The position numbers and the translations under genes are program-made. Shown piece by piece: positions 6,870 to 13,780 of a stretch of DNA of 64,000 nucleotides; position 1 is the stretch's first letter; the number at the start of each line of letters is the position of its first letter. This DNA is from Burkholderiales bacterium (GTDB taxonomy: Bacteria > Pseudomonadota > Gammaproteobacteria > Burkholderiales > Ga0077523): contig JAIESW010000002.1 in NCBI GenBank assembly GCA_019745565.1, positions 185,006 to 249,005 on the forward strand, read 5' to 3'. A model generated the notes under the pieces. It did no database searches and had not been told where the DNA came from. It saw only the letters and a program-made list of their open reading frames with translations.

Positions 6870-8066
6870 ATGCGTGTTGCCTTCAAGATCGCCGTCCTGG
6901 TGGCAGTCGCTTGCGCGACCCTCGCTGCCTATCGTCCGGAGGACTTCGCGATCGTCGCCACCTGGGCGGCGCTGCTCTGCATCGCAGTCTTCGCCGCCAC
7001 CGAGTACTGGGTGCGGCGGCCGGTGATCCAGCTCACCGAGTTCGCGCGGCAGCTCGCGTTGCGCAACCTGCCGGCCCGCGTCGAAGCGGGCGGGGACGAG
7101 ATCGGCGTGCTCGCCGCGAGCCTCGCGGAGGTTCGCGACACGCTCCAGCGCGACGACCAAGCGCGTACGCGCGAGGCCGAACGGCGGCGCGACGCGGAGC
7201 AGGCGGTGCGCGAGAGCGAGGAGCGCTACGCCCTCGCCGTGCGCGGCGCGAACGACGCGTTGTGGGAATGGAACCTGCGCACCGGCTCCGTGTACTACTC
7301 GCCGCGCTGGAAAGCGCTGCTCGATCATCGTGAGGACGACATCGGCGTCGACATCGACGAATGGCGCGATCGCATCCATCCCGAGGATCGCGAGGAGGCG
7401 CTGCGCACGCTCGACGAGCATCTGGAAGGCCGGAGCATCCGCTACGAGAGCGTGCAGCGCCTGCGCCGCAAGGACGGCCGCTGGCGCTGGGTGCTGGTGC
7501 GGGGGGCGCGCATCCGCGGCGTCGGCGACCGGCCGCACCGGCTGGTCGGACTCATCACCGACATCGACGGGCGCAAGCGGGTGGAGCAGATCGTGGTCGG
7601 GCTGGCCGAGGGCCTCGCGAACGTCCACGGCGAAGCCTTCTTCCGCGGGTTGGTGAAGAACTTCGCGACCGTGCTGGGCGTGCACAAGGCGTTCATCACC
7701 GAGTGCTGTGACGATGCACGTCGTCGGGTGCGGCACCTCGCCAAGTTCGAAGGCGGGGAGTTCGTGACGAACGGCGAATACGATCTCGAAGGTCAGCCGT
7801 GTGACGAAGTGATCAACGGCAACCGCGCGTGCGTGTTCGCGAGCGGTCTGGCGCTGCGCTATCCGGCGGACGTCGGGTTCGAGAGCTACGTGGGCATCCC
7901 GATCAAGGACAGCGAGAACACTGTAGTGGGTCACCTCGCGTGCTTCGGGGTGGCGCCGCTGGAGCACGATTTCCCGGTGGAGCTGATCTTCACGCTGTAC
8001 GCCGAGCGCGCGGGGCTGGAGATCGAGCGGCAGCGGTTGCTGTCGCGGTTGCGGGCAGCGGCCTGA
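6870..8066 (+). CDS. Membrane HAMP-PAS-GAF sensor protein without output domain
   Basis: 398-aa protein. Two N-terminal membrane segments (about 4-20 and 28-45) are followed by a HAMP-like stretch (RPVIQLTEFARQLALR), a short coiled coil (REAERRRDAEQAVRESEE), a PAS_3-type domain (RYALAVRGANDALWEWN to LVGLITDIDGRKR) and a C-terminal GAF-like domain with conserved Cys residues (TECCDD, EGQPCD, RACVF, LACFG). There is no kinase, GGDEF, EAL or effector domain, so it probably works by protein contact, most simply with the adjacent kinase. A paralogue with the same PAS-GAF order lies at 20423-21586. The start ATG follows the kinase stop by three bases. Confidence 0.82.
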   Translation: MRVAFKIAVLVAVACATLAAYRPEDFAIVATWAALLCIAVFAATEYWVRRPVIQLTEFARQLALRNLPARVEAGGDEIGVLAASLAEVRDTLQRDDQARTREAERRRDAEQAVRESEERYALAVRGANDALWEWNLRTGSVYYSPRWKALLDHREDDIGVDIDEWRDRIHPEDREEALRTLDEHLEGRSIRYESVQRLRRKDGRWRWVLVRGARIRGVGDRPHRLVGLITDIDGRKRVEQIVVGLAEGLANVHGEAFFRGLVKNFATVLGVHKAFITECCDDARRRVRHLAKFEGGEFVTNGEYDLEGQPCDEVINGNRACVFASGLALRYPADVGFESYVGIPIKDSENTVVGHLACFGVAPLEHDFPVELIFTLYAERAGLEIERQRLLSRLRAAA

Positions 8067-8076
8067 TCCGCGCTTG

Positions 8077-8246
8077 CCCCCATCCCAACCTTCCCCCACC
8101 GGAGGTGGGGGAAGGGGCGTAGTGCTCTCTGCCCCGCCGCCGCCGAGGACGAGCTGGTGCAGCAACCACCTGCATTCTTACTTGCACCGTCGGATGCCAT
8201 GAGGACTCCTTCCCCCACCTTCGGTGGGGGAAGGCTGGGATGGGGG
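8077..8246. repeat. Dispersed hairpin repeats upstream of bufA1
   Basis: Two units of the window-wide palindromic family: CCCATCCCAACCTTCCCCC with its partner GGGGGAAGGGGCGTA at 8077-8124, and ACTCCTTCCCCC / GGGGGAAGGCTGGGATGGGGG at about 8203-8246. They separate the signalling operon from the bufA1 operon and could act as terminators on RNA. Confidence 0.85.
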
Positions 8247-8287
8247 CGAGCACCTCATCCATCTCGACACAGAAACTTGAACTGTCC

Positions 8288-8330
8288 TTGACGGTTCCGG
8301 GACCGCCCCCGCGGATAGTTCGTTCCGCGG
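8288..8330 (+). promoter_or_regulatory. Possible promoter/operator of the bufA1 operon
   Basis: A TTGACG hexamer at 8288-8293 is followed by a 7-bp perfect inverted repeat, CCGCGGA at 8309-8315 and TCCGCGG at 8324-8330, about 48 bases before the bufA1 start. The dyad could be an operator. No convincing -10 box at the right spacing is seen, so an ECF-type promoter is an alternative. Confidence 0.3.
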
Positions 8331-8377
8331 CGTGCAGCAACAACGCCCGAACCACTCAACCAGACAGGAGCGACACC

Positions 8378-8665
8378 ATGACAACCATCGATCGTGCGAT
8401 CTCCGCGGCCATCGGCGCCGCACTCGTGGCCGGCCTCGCCGCTGCGCCGGCGTTCGCGCAGAGCAAGGGCGATCTCGAGAAGTGCGCCGGCATCGTCAAG
8501 GCCGGCAAGAACGACTGCGGCACCAGCGTCAGTTCGTGCGCCGGCAGCATCAAGACCGATCGCCACGCCGAGGCCTGGATCCTCGTGCCGAAGGGCACTT
8601 GCGAGCGCATCGCCGGTGGCCGCCTTCAGACCTCGCCCGACGCCAAGCACGGCGGCAAGGGCTGA
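8378..8665 (+). CDS. bufA1: Bufferin precursor BufA1 (DUF2282)
   Basis: 95-aa DUF2282 protein. A Sec signal peptide ends APAFA (27/28). The mature part has the four-Cys BufA1 signature: Cys36 in LEKCAGIVKAGKNDC (with Cys47), Cys54 in SSCAGSIKTD and Cys75 in VPKGTCERI. BufA1 peptides are modified on Cys by BufB/BufC and chelate copper in the periplasm, protecting cells from excess metal. ATG 8378 has AGGAG eight bases upstream. Unlike typical bufA1-bufB-bufC-DoxX operons, no bufB/bufC follows; a DoxX gene does, then seven metabolic genes. The maturation enzymes would have to act in trans from 0.4-4.5 kb, on the other strand. Confidence 0.92.
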   Translation: MTTIDRAISAAIGAALVAGLAAAPAFAQSKGDLEKCAGIVKAGKNDCGTSVSSCAGSIKTDRHAEAWILVPKGTCERIAGGRLQTSPDAKHGGKG

Positions 8666-8733
8666 AGCGCAAACGGCGCCCGCTGCCTGCCGGCGGGCGT
8701 CCATTGCGACCCGACACGAAGGAGATCCCAGCC

Positions 8734-8901
8734 ATGACTCTCGACACCCTGATCGACCGCTTCGACATCGAGATCGAAGCGCCCGCCGCCCAACCGGTCG
8801 ACGAAGCGGTCCTCGACATCGACGACGCCCCCACCGAGGTGGAGCTGATGGTGCTGTTGTCCGGCATGGTCGGCGATCCGAGCGCCCGCGCCGCGTTCTA
8901 G
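8734..8901 (+). CDS. 55-aa acidic protein of unknown function
   Basis: Short open frame MTLDTLIDRFDIEIEAPA... with a strong GAAGGAGATC ribosome-binding site. It is very acidic (about a dozen Asp/Glu), has no Cys, signal peptide or membrane segment, and ends SARAAF. It sits 68 bases after bufA1 and 24 before the doxX gene, in the same direction. I do not recognise the family. It is a plausible small operon protein, for example an adaptor, but function is unknown. Confidence 0.65.
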   Translation: MTLDTLIDRFDIEIEAPAAQPVDEAVLDIDDAPTEVELMVLLSGMVGDPSARAAF

Positions 8902-8925
8902 AACTTCTCACCGGACGACATCGCC

Positions 8926-9399
8926 ATGCTCCAGAAACTCACTCCCATCGTCCGGCGCATCTACAGCGCGCTGGACCTCGGCAGTTCCGGCGTCGGCCTG
9001 CTGTTCCGCCTGTGGGTCGCGAAGGCGTTCTTCACGGCCGGGCTCATCAAGATCGGCAACTGGGACTCCACACTGTTCCTGTTCCAGAACGAGTACGAGG
9101 TGCCGCTGCTGCCGCCCGACGTGGCGGCATACCTGGGCACTGCGAACGAACTGGTGCTGCCGGTCTTTCTTGCAGCCGGCCTCGCCACGCGACCCGCCGC
9201 GCTCATGCTGTTCGTCTTCAACATCATCGCGGTGGTCTCCTACCCTGCGCTGTGGGAGACCGGATTCCAGGATCACATCTACTGGGGCTTGATGCTGCTG
9301 GTCCCGCTGTTCTACGGGCCGGGGCGTCTGTCGATCGATCACCTGATCGCGAAGCTCTTCTTCACCGGGAAGAAAGGAGCCATGGCATGGGCACGATGA
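8926..9399 (+). CDS. DoxX-family membrane protein
   Basis: 157-aa protein with four predicted membrane helices (about 20-40, 60-80, 83-105, 115-135). The DoxX signature is visible in RLWVAKAFFTAGLIKIGNW near residue 27. DoxX proteins are inner-membrane partners of oxidoreductases and are often the last gene of bufferin operons, where they are thought to pass electrons to or from the quinone pool. It follows bufA1 and the small acidic gene, matching the known bufA1/doxX association, and overlaps the SDR start. A second DoxX domain is fused to the dehydrogenase that ends the operon. Confidence 0.9.
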   Translation: MLQKLTPIVRRIYSALDLGSSGVGLLFRLWVAKAFFTAGLIKIGNWDSTLFLFQNEYEVPLLPPDVAAYLGTANELVLPVFLAAGLATRPAALMLFVFNIIAVVSYPALWETGFQDHIYWGLMLLVPLFYGPGRLSIDHLIAKLFFTGKKGAMAWAR

Positions 9400-10226
9400 A
9401 CGAGATCCGTACCGGCTCGCGACACGAATTGAGCCTGCGCGGCCAGCGCGCCATCGTCACCGGAGCCAACTCCGGCATCGGCGAAGGGATCGCCCGCGCC
9501 CTGGCGGAAGCCGGAGCGGCGGTGGCCGTGAACTACGTCCGCGGCGCGGAGGCGGCCGAGCGCATCGTCGCGGAGATCCAGGACGCCGGCGGCACTGCCG
9601 TCGCGATCGAAGCCGACGTGAGCCGCGAGGATCAGGTGGAGGCGATGTTCGACGCCGCCATCGCCGCGTTCGGTTCCATCGACATCCTGATCAACAACGC
9701 CGGTCTGCAGAAGGATGCGAAGCTGCACGAGATGTCGCTCGCCGACTGGAACCAGGTGATCGCGGTCAACCTGACCGGCCAGTTCCTCTGCGCCCGCGCC
9801 GCCGTGCGTGAATTCCTGCGTCGCGGCGTGCAGCCCGAACTTTCCGTGGCCGCCGGCAAGATCGTCTGCGTCTCTTCGGTGCACGACGCGATTCCCTGGG
9901 CCGGGCATGCGAACTACGCTGCCTCGAAAGGCGGCGTGGCCATGCTGATGAAGACCATGGCGCAGGAACTGGCCATGCACAAGATCCGCGTGAACAGCGT
10001 GTCGCCCGGTGCCATCAAGACGCCGATCAACACCACGGCCTGGGACACGCCCGAGGCCGAACGCGAGCTGCTGCGGCTGATCCCCTACGGCCGCGTCGGC
10101 GAAACACGCGACATCGCGCGCGCTGCGGTGTGGCTCGCATCCGATCACTCGGACTACGTCAACGGCGCCACGATCTACGTCGACGGCGGCATGACGCTGT
10201 ATCCCGAGTTCCGGACCGGCGGCTGA
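9387..10226 (+). CDS. SDR-family dehydrogenase (glucose 1-dehydrogenase-like)
   Basis: 279-aa classical short-chain dehydrogenase: cofactor motif TGANSGIG (25-32), NNAG, catalytic Ser in VSSVHD, YAASK with Tyr and Lys, and the C-terminal NGATIYVDGGM typical of glucose 1-dehydrogenase-like SDRs. It would oxidise a sugar or polyol with NAD(P). The start at 9387 is supported by AAAGGAG about eight bases upstream; it overlaps doxX by 13 bases, and an ATGA-overlapping ATG at 9396 is a second option. The next genes (GMC oxidoreductase, two glucosidases) suggest the substrate is glucose or a derivative, but SDR specificity cannot be read from sequence. Confidence 0.88.
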   Translation: MGTMNEIRTGSRHELSLRGQRAIVTGANSGIGEGIARALAEAGAAVAVNYVRGAEAAERIVAEIQDAGGTAVAIEADVSREDQVEAMFDAAIAAFGSIDILINNAGLQKDAKLHEMSLADWNQVIAVNLTGQFLCARAAVREFLRRGVQPELSVAAGKIVCVSSVHDAIPWAGHANYAASKGGVAMLMKTMAQELAMHKIRVNSVSPGAIKTPINTTAWDTPEAERELLRLIPYGRVGETRDIARAAVWLASDHSDYVNGATIYVDGGMTLYPEFRTGG

Positions 10227-10238
10227 AGGAAGGCCAGC

Positions 10239-11729
10239 ATGCACTTCGACGCCATCATCGTGGGTTCCGGCGCCGGCGGTTCGGCCGCGGCCTACTACCT
10301 GGTGCAAAGCGGCCGCCGCGTCCTGCTGCTGGAGCGCGGACCGGAGCTGCCGCGCGACGGCTCGACTCTCGACGTCGAGCAGGTGTTCGCGCGCCACGCG
10401 TTCGTCGAGACCGAGCGCTGGGTCGACGCCCGGGGCCGCGCCATCGTGCCCGAGGAGCGCTCCAACCTGGGCGGCAAGACACGCTGGTACGGCGCCGCGC
10501 TGCTGCGCTTCAGTCGCGAGGAATTCCAGGGAGATCCGGATCGGCAGTTCCTGCCGTGGCCCATCGCGGCCGACGAACTGACGCCGTTCTATGAAGCCGC
10601 GGAGCAACTGCTGGGCGTGCGCACGTTTCCCATCGAGCCGGATCTGGCACGCATCGCGGCGCATCTCGCCGGACCGTGGCGCGGCTGGGACGTGCGACCG
10701 CTGCCGCTCGGCCTGTCCGCCGGCATCCTGGATCATCCGGAGGAAGCGAAGCACTTCGACGGCTTCGCGTCGCCGCGCGGTCTCAAGGCCGACGGGCAGA
10801 GCGCGTTCCTCGAGCGCGTGCGCAACCATCCGAATCTGGTCATCGCCACCGGCCGCACAGTCACCGATCTGCTCGCTTGGGATGCCGACCCGCAGCGCGT
10901 GATCGGCGTCGTGTGCGACGACGGCACGGTGCACCGCGCGCAGCACGTGCTGCTGGCCGGCGGTGCGCTGCACTCGCCACGCTTGCTGCAGAGCTATTTC
11001 GAGCGCACCGGTCTGGCCCGCACTTTGCCGTCCGCGTGCGTCGTCGGCCGCCACTACAAGTCGCATGTGCTGACCGCAGTGCTCGCGCTCTCGCCGCGCC
11101 GCAAGACCGACAGTCTCCGCAAGACCGCGCTGTTCCTCCACGACGACTTCCCGCATTCCAGCGTGCAGCCGCTCGGGTGGTTCGACGGCGAGTTCTTCTC
11201 GGCCATCGCGCCGTCGTGGCTGCCGAAACCGCTGGCACGTCTCGCCGGCCCGCGGCTGTACGGTTTCTTCCTGCAGACCGAGGACGGCTCCCATCGCGAC
11301 AATCGCATCCTGGCCCACGCCCACGGCATCGGGCGTCCGAAGCTGGACTACGACCTTGCGCGCATCCCGCAGGCGCGCGACGAGCACCGGCGTCTGGTGG
11401 CGCGATTCAAGCGCGACCTGCTCGCCGCGGGGCTGATGCCGCTCTCGCAGCCGATTCCCGTCACCGGCACCGCGCACGCCTGCGGCACGCTGGTCGCGGG
11501 CAACGATCCCGCGGTCTCCGTGGTGGGCGCCGACGGCCGCGTCCACGGCATGGACAACCTCTACGTCGTCGACGGCAGCGTGCTGCCGCGCTCCAGCCGA
11601 GTCAACCCGGCCCTCACTATCTACGCGTGGTCTCTGCGCGTGGCGAGTGGCCTCGCGCAACGCATCGAACAGGAACGGACCCGAAATGAACAACCCCCCG
11701 CTCGTGCAGGACATCCGGTTTGGGCGTGA
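10239..11729 (+). CDS. GMC-family FAD-dependent oxidoreductase
   Basis: 496-aa flavoprotein. The N-terminal dinucleotide fold has VGSGAGGSAAAYYL (residue 8 onward) and the FAD segment LLLERG; NLGGKTRWYGAALLRF matches the GMC flavin-attachment region. The C-terminal GMC domain has HACGTLVAG and VVDGSVLPRSSRVNP. Family members oxidise sugars or alcohols, often periplasmically, but this one has no Tat/Sec signal and probably acts in the cytosol, unless it is carried by a partner. It begins 12 bases after the SDR and overlaps the next gene by 44 bases. Substrate inferred to be a glucose-like sugar from the operon. Confidence 0.9.
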   Translation: MHFDAIIVGSGAGGSAAAYYLVQSGRRVLLLERGPELPRDGSTLDVEQVFARHAFVETERWVDARGRAIVPEERSNLGGKTRWYGAALLRFSREEFQGDPDRQFLPWPIAADELTPFYEAAEQLLGVRTFPIEPDLARIAAHLAGPWRGWDVRPLPLGLSAGILDHPEEAKHFDGFASPRGLKADGQSAFLERVRNHPNLVIATGRTVTDLLAWDADPQRVIGVVCDDGTVHRAQHVLLAGGALHSPRLLQSYFERTGLARTLPSACVVGRHYKSHVLTAVLALSPRRKTDSLRKTALFLHDDFPHSSVQPLGWFDGEFFSAIAPSWLPKPLARLAGPRLYGFFLQTEDGSHRDNRILAHAHGIGRPKLDYDLARIPQARDEHRRLVARFKRDLLAAGLMPLSQPIPVTGTAHACGTLVAGNDPAVSVVGADGRVHGMDNLYVVDGSVLPRSSRVNPALTIYAWSLRVASGLAQRIEQERTRNEQPPARAGHPVWA

Positions 11730-13752
11730 GATCTGCGGCGACCTCGAGCAGGCCGAGCGGCGCGAGTGGTGGATCGCCAACGGACTGGGCGGCTATGCCG
11801 CCGGCACCATCGCGGGCACGCTGACGCGCCGCTACCACGGACTCCTGGTGGCACCGGTCAACGCGCCGCTGGGCCGCGTGCTGGTGTTCGCGAAGGCCGA
11901 CGCCAGCGTGATCGACGGCGATCGCGAGTGGGCGCTCGGCACCAATCGCTGGACCGGCGGGGCGGTGGACCCCGCCGGTCACCGGCTGATCGAGTCGTTC
12001 CATCTGGACGGTCGCATGCCGGTGTGGCGCTACGCCCTGGGCAACCGCACCGTCGAGCAGCGCGTGTGGATGGAGCAGGGCGCGGACACCACCTACGTGG
12101 CCTGGCGCCTCGAAGCGAGCGACGAACCGCGTGAGGCGCTGCGGCTGCGCGTGCGGTTGCTGGTGAACGCCCGCGACCACCACGGCCAGATGTCCGTGGG
12201 CGGCATCGACCCCGCCATCACCGTGGAAGGCACCCGGGTATCGGCCCGTTTCGGCGACTGGTTCACGTTTCATCTGCGTGCCTGCGGCGGTGGCGTGGTG
12301 GCGGCCCGCGACTGGATCGAGAACTTCGACTTGCCGGCGGAACGCAGCCGCGGCCTGCCTGATCGCGACAATCATCTGTGCGTCGCCACGGCGGAACTGG
12401 CGCTGCGCCCCGGCGAATGGGTCGGCATCGTCGGATCACTGGATGCGGACGCGTCACCCTATCTCGAGGAGGCGATGCGCCGCGCGCGATCGCACGATGC
12501 GCGACTGCTGGTACGCGCGCGCGCCATGACGCCGGAGCTGTCCGATGCGCCGGGCTGGGTCAACCGGCTGGTGCAGGCGGCGGACAGCTTCGTGTTCGCG
12601 CGGCCCCTCGAACAACAGCCCGACGGCGAATCGGTGATCGCCGGCTATCCGTGGTTCGGAGACTGGGGGCGCGACACGATGATCGCACTGCCGGGGCTCA
12701 CCCTCCCCACCGGCCGGCACGACAGCGCCCGGCGCATTCTCGCCACGTTCGCCCGCTTCGTGGACCAGGGCATGCTGCCCAACTTCTTTCCCGGTGCGGG
12801 CGAGCGGGCCGACTACAACACCGTCGACGCGGCGCTCTGGTACATCGAGGCCTGGCGTGCGTACGTCGAAGAGACCGACGACGTCGCTTCGCTGCGCGAC
12901 GTGCTCCCGACGTTGGGCGGCATCATCGACAGCTATGCCCAGGGCACGCGCTACGGCATCGGGCTCGACGAAGGCGACAGCTTGCTGGCGGCCGGCGAAC
13001 CCGGTGTGCAGCTCACGTGGATGGATGCGAAGGTGGGCAACCACGTGTTCACCGCGCGCATCGGCAAGCCCGTAGAGATCAACGCGCTCTGGTACAACGC
13101 GCTCAATGCGATGGCCGCCATGGCGGAGCGCGTCGGCGCCCCTGCCGATCCATACCTGGTGCTCGCGGCACGCAACCGCGCCGGCTTCCAGCGCTTCGTG
13201 CAGCCCGAAGGTCACGGACTGTTCGACGTGCTCGACGGTCCCGAGGGCGACGACGCCACGCTGCGGCCCAACCAGATCCTCGCGGTGAGCCTGCCCTACA
13301 GCCCGCTCGATCGCAGCGCGCAGGCGGCGGTGGTGCAGATCTGCGGACGCGAACTGCTCGCGTCCTATGGACTGCGTTCGCTCGTACCGGGACACCGCGA
13401 GTACCGTGCGCGCTACATCGGTGGCGTGTGGGAGCGCGACAGCGGCTATCACCAGGGGCCGGTATGGGCCTGGCTGCTGGGGCACTACGCGCTCGCGGAG
13501 TACCGCGTGCACGGCGATGCCGAAGCGGCGCAGCGGCGGCTCGAGCCGATCCGCGACCACCTGACCGACGGTGCCCTCGGCACGGTCACGGAGATCTTCG
13601 ACGGCGATCCGCCGCACCATCCGCGCGGTGCGCCGGTCCAGGCGTGGTCGGTCGCCTGCACGCTCGAAGCGTGGTGGCGCCTCGAGCGCGCCCGGCGTCG
13701 CGATGCGGTGCGCCCGATGCAATCCGACCAAGCCCGGCTCACCACGGCCTGA
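11686..13752 (+). CDS. Amylo-alpha-1,6-glucosidase / glycogen-debranching-type protein
   Basis: 688-aa protein with the bacterial GDE N-terminal domain (WWIANGLGGYAAGTIAG near residue 28, RRYHGLLVA) and an (alpha/alpha)6-barrel glucosidase domain. Barrel motifs visible are YPWFGDWGRDTMIALPGLTL (about 323-342), NTVDAALWYIEAW, LTWMDAKVGNHVFT, INALWYNALNAM and YHQGPVWAWLLGHY. It would hydrolyse alpha-1,6-linked glucose at branch points. ATG 11686 is chosen since MNNPPLVQDIRFG begins the domain; it overlaps the GMC gene by 44 bases. No signal peptide is seen. Together with the following GH63 enzyme it can release free glucose from an alpha-glucan. Confidence 0.92.
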   Translation: MNNPPLVQDIRFGREICGDLEQAERREWWIANGLGGYAAGTIAGTLTRRYHGLLVAPVNAPLGRVLVFAKADASVIDGDREWALGTNRWTGGAVDPAGHRLIESFHLDGRMPVWRYALGNRTVEQRVWMEQGADTTYVAWRLEASDEPREALRLRVRLLVNARDHHGQMSVGGIDPAITVEGTRVSARFGDWFTFHLRACGGGVVAARDWIENFDLPAERSRGLPDRDNHLCVATAELALRPGEWVGIVGSLDADASPYLEEAMRRARSHDARLLVRARAMTPELSDAPGWVNRLVQAADSFVFARPLEQQPDGESVIAGYPWFGDWGRDTMIALPGLTLPTGRHDSARRILATFARFVDQGMLPNFFPGAGERADYNTVDAALWYIEAWRAYVEETDDVASLRDVLPTLGGIIDSYAQGTRYGIGLDEGDSLLAAGEPGVQLTWMDAKVGNHVFTARIGKPVEINALWYNALNAMAAMAERVGAPADPYLVLAARNRAGFQRFVQPEGHGLFDVLDGPEGDDATLRPNQILAVSLPYSPLDRSAQAAVVQICGRELLASYGLRSLVPGHREYRARYIGGVWERDSGYHQGPVWAWLLGHYALAEYRVHGDAEAAQRRLEPIRDHLTDGALGTVTEIFDGDPPHHPRGAPVQAWSVACTLEAWWRLERARRRDAVRPMQSDQARLTTA

Positions 13753-13780
13753 CCCGAACCAGAACCTCCAGGAGATCCCG

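Noticed and set aside
4263..8165. 1300-codon open frame on the minus strand
   Set aside because: It is antisense to the response regulator, kinase and PAS-GAF genes, whose domains are unmistakable; it is a mirror frame from G/C-rich third positions and has no domain-like content.
8378..8665. Copper metallothionein as identity of the DUF2282 gene
   Set aside because: Only four Cys, Sec signal peptide and the KAGKNDC/KGTC pattern fit BufA1 instead.
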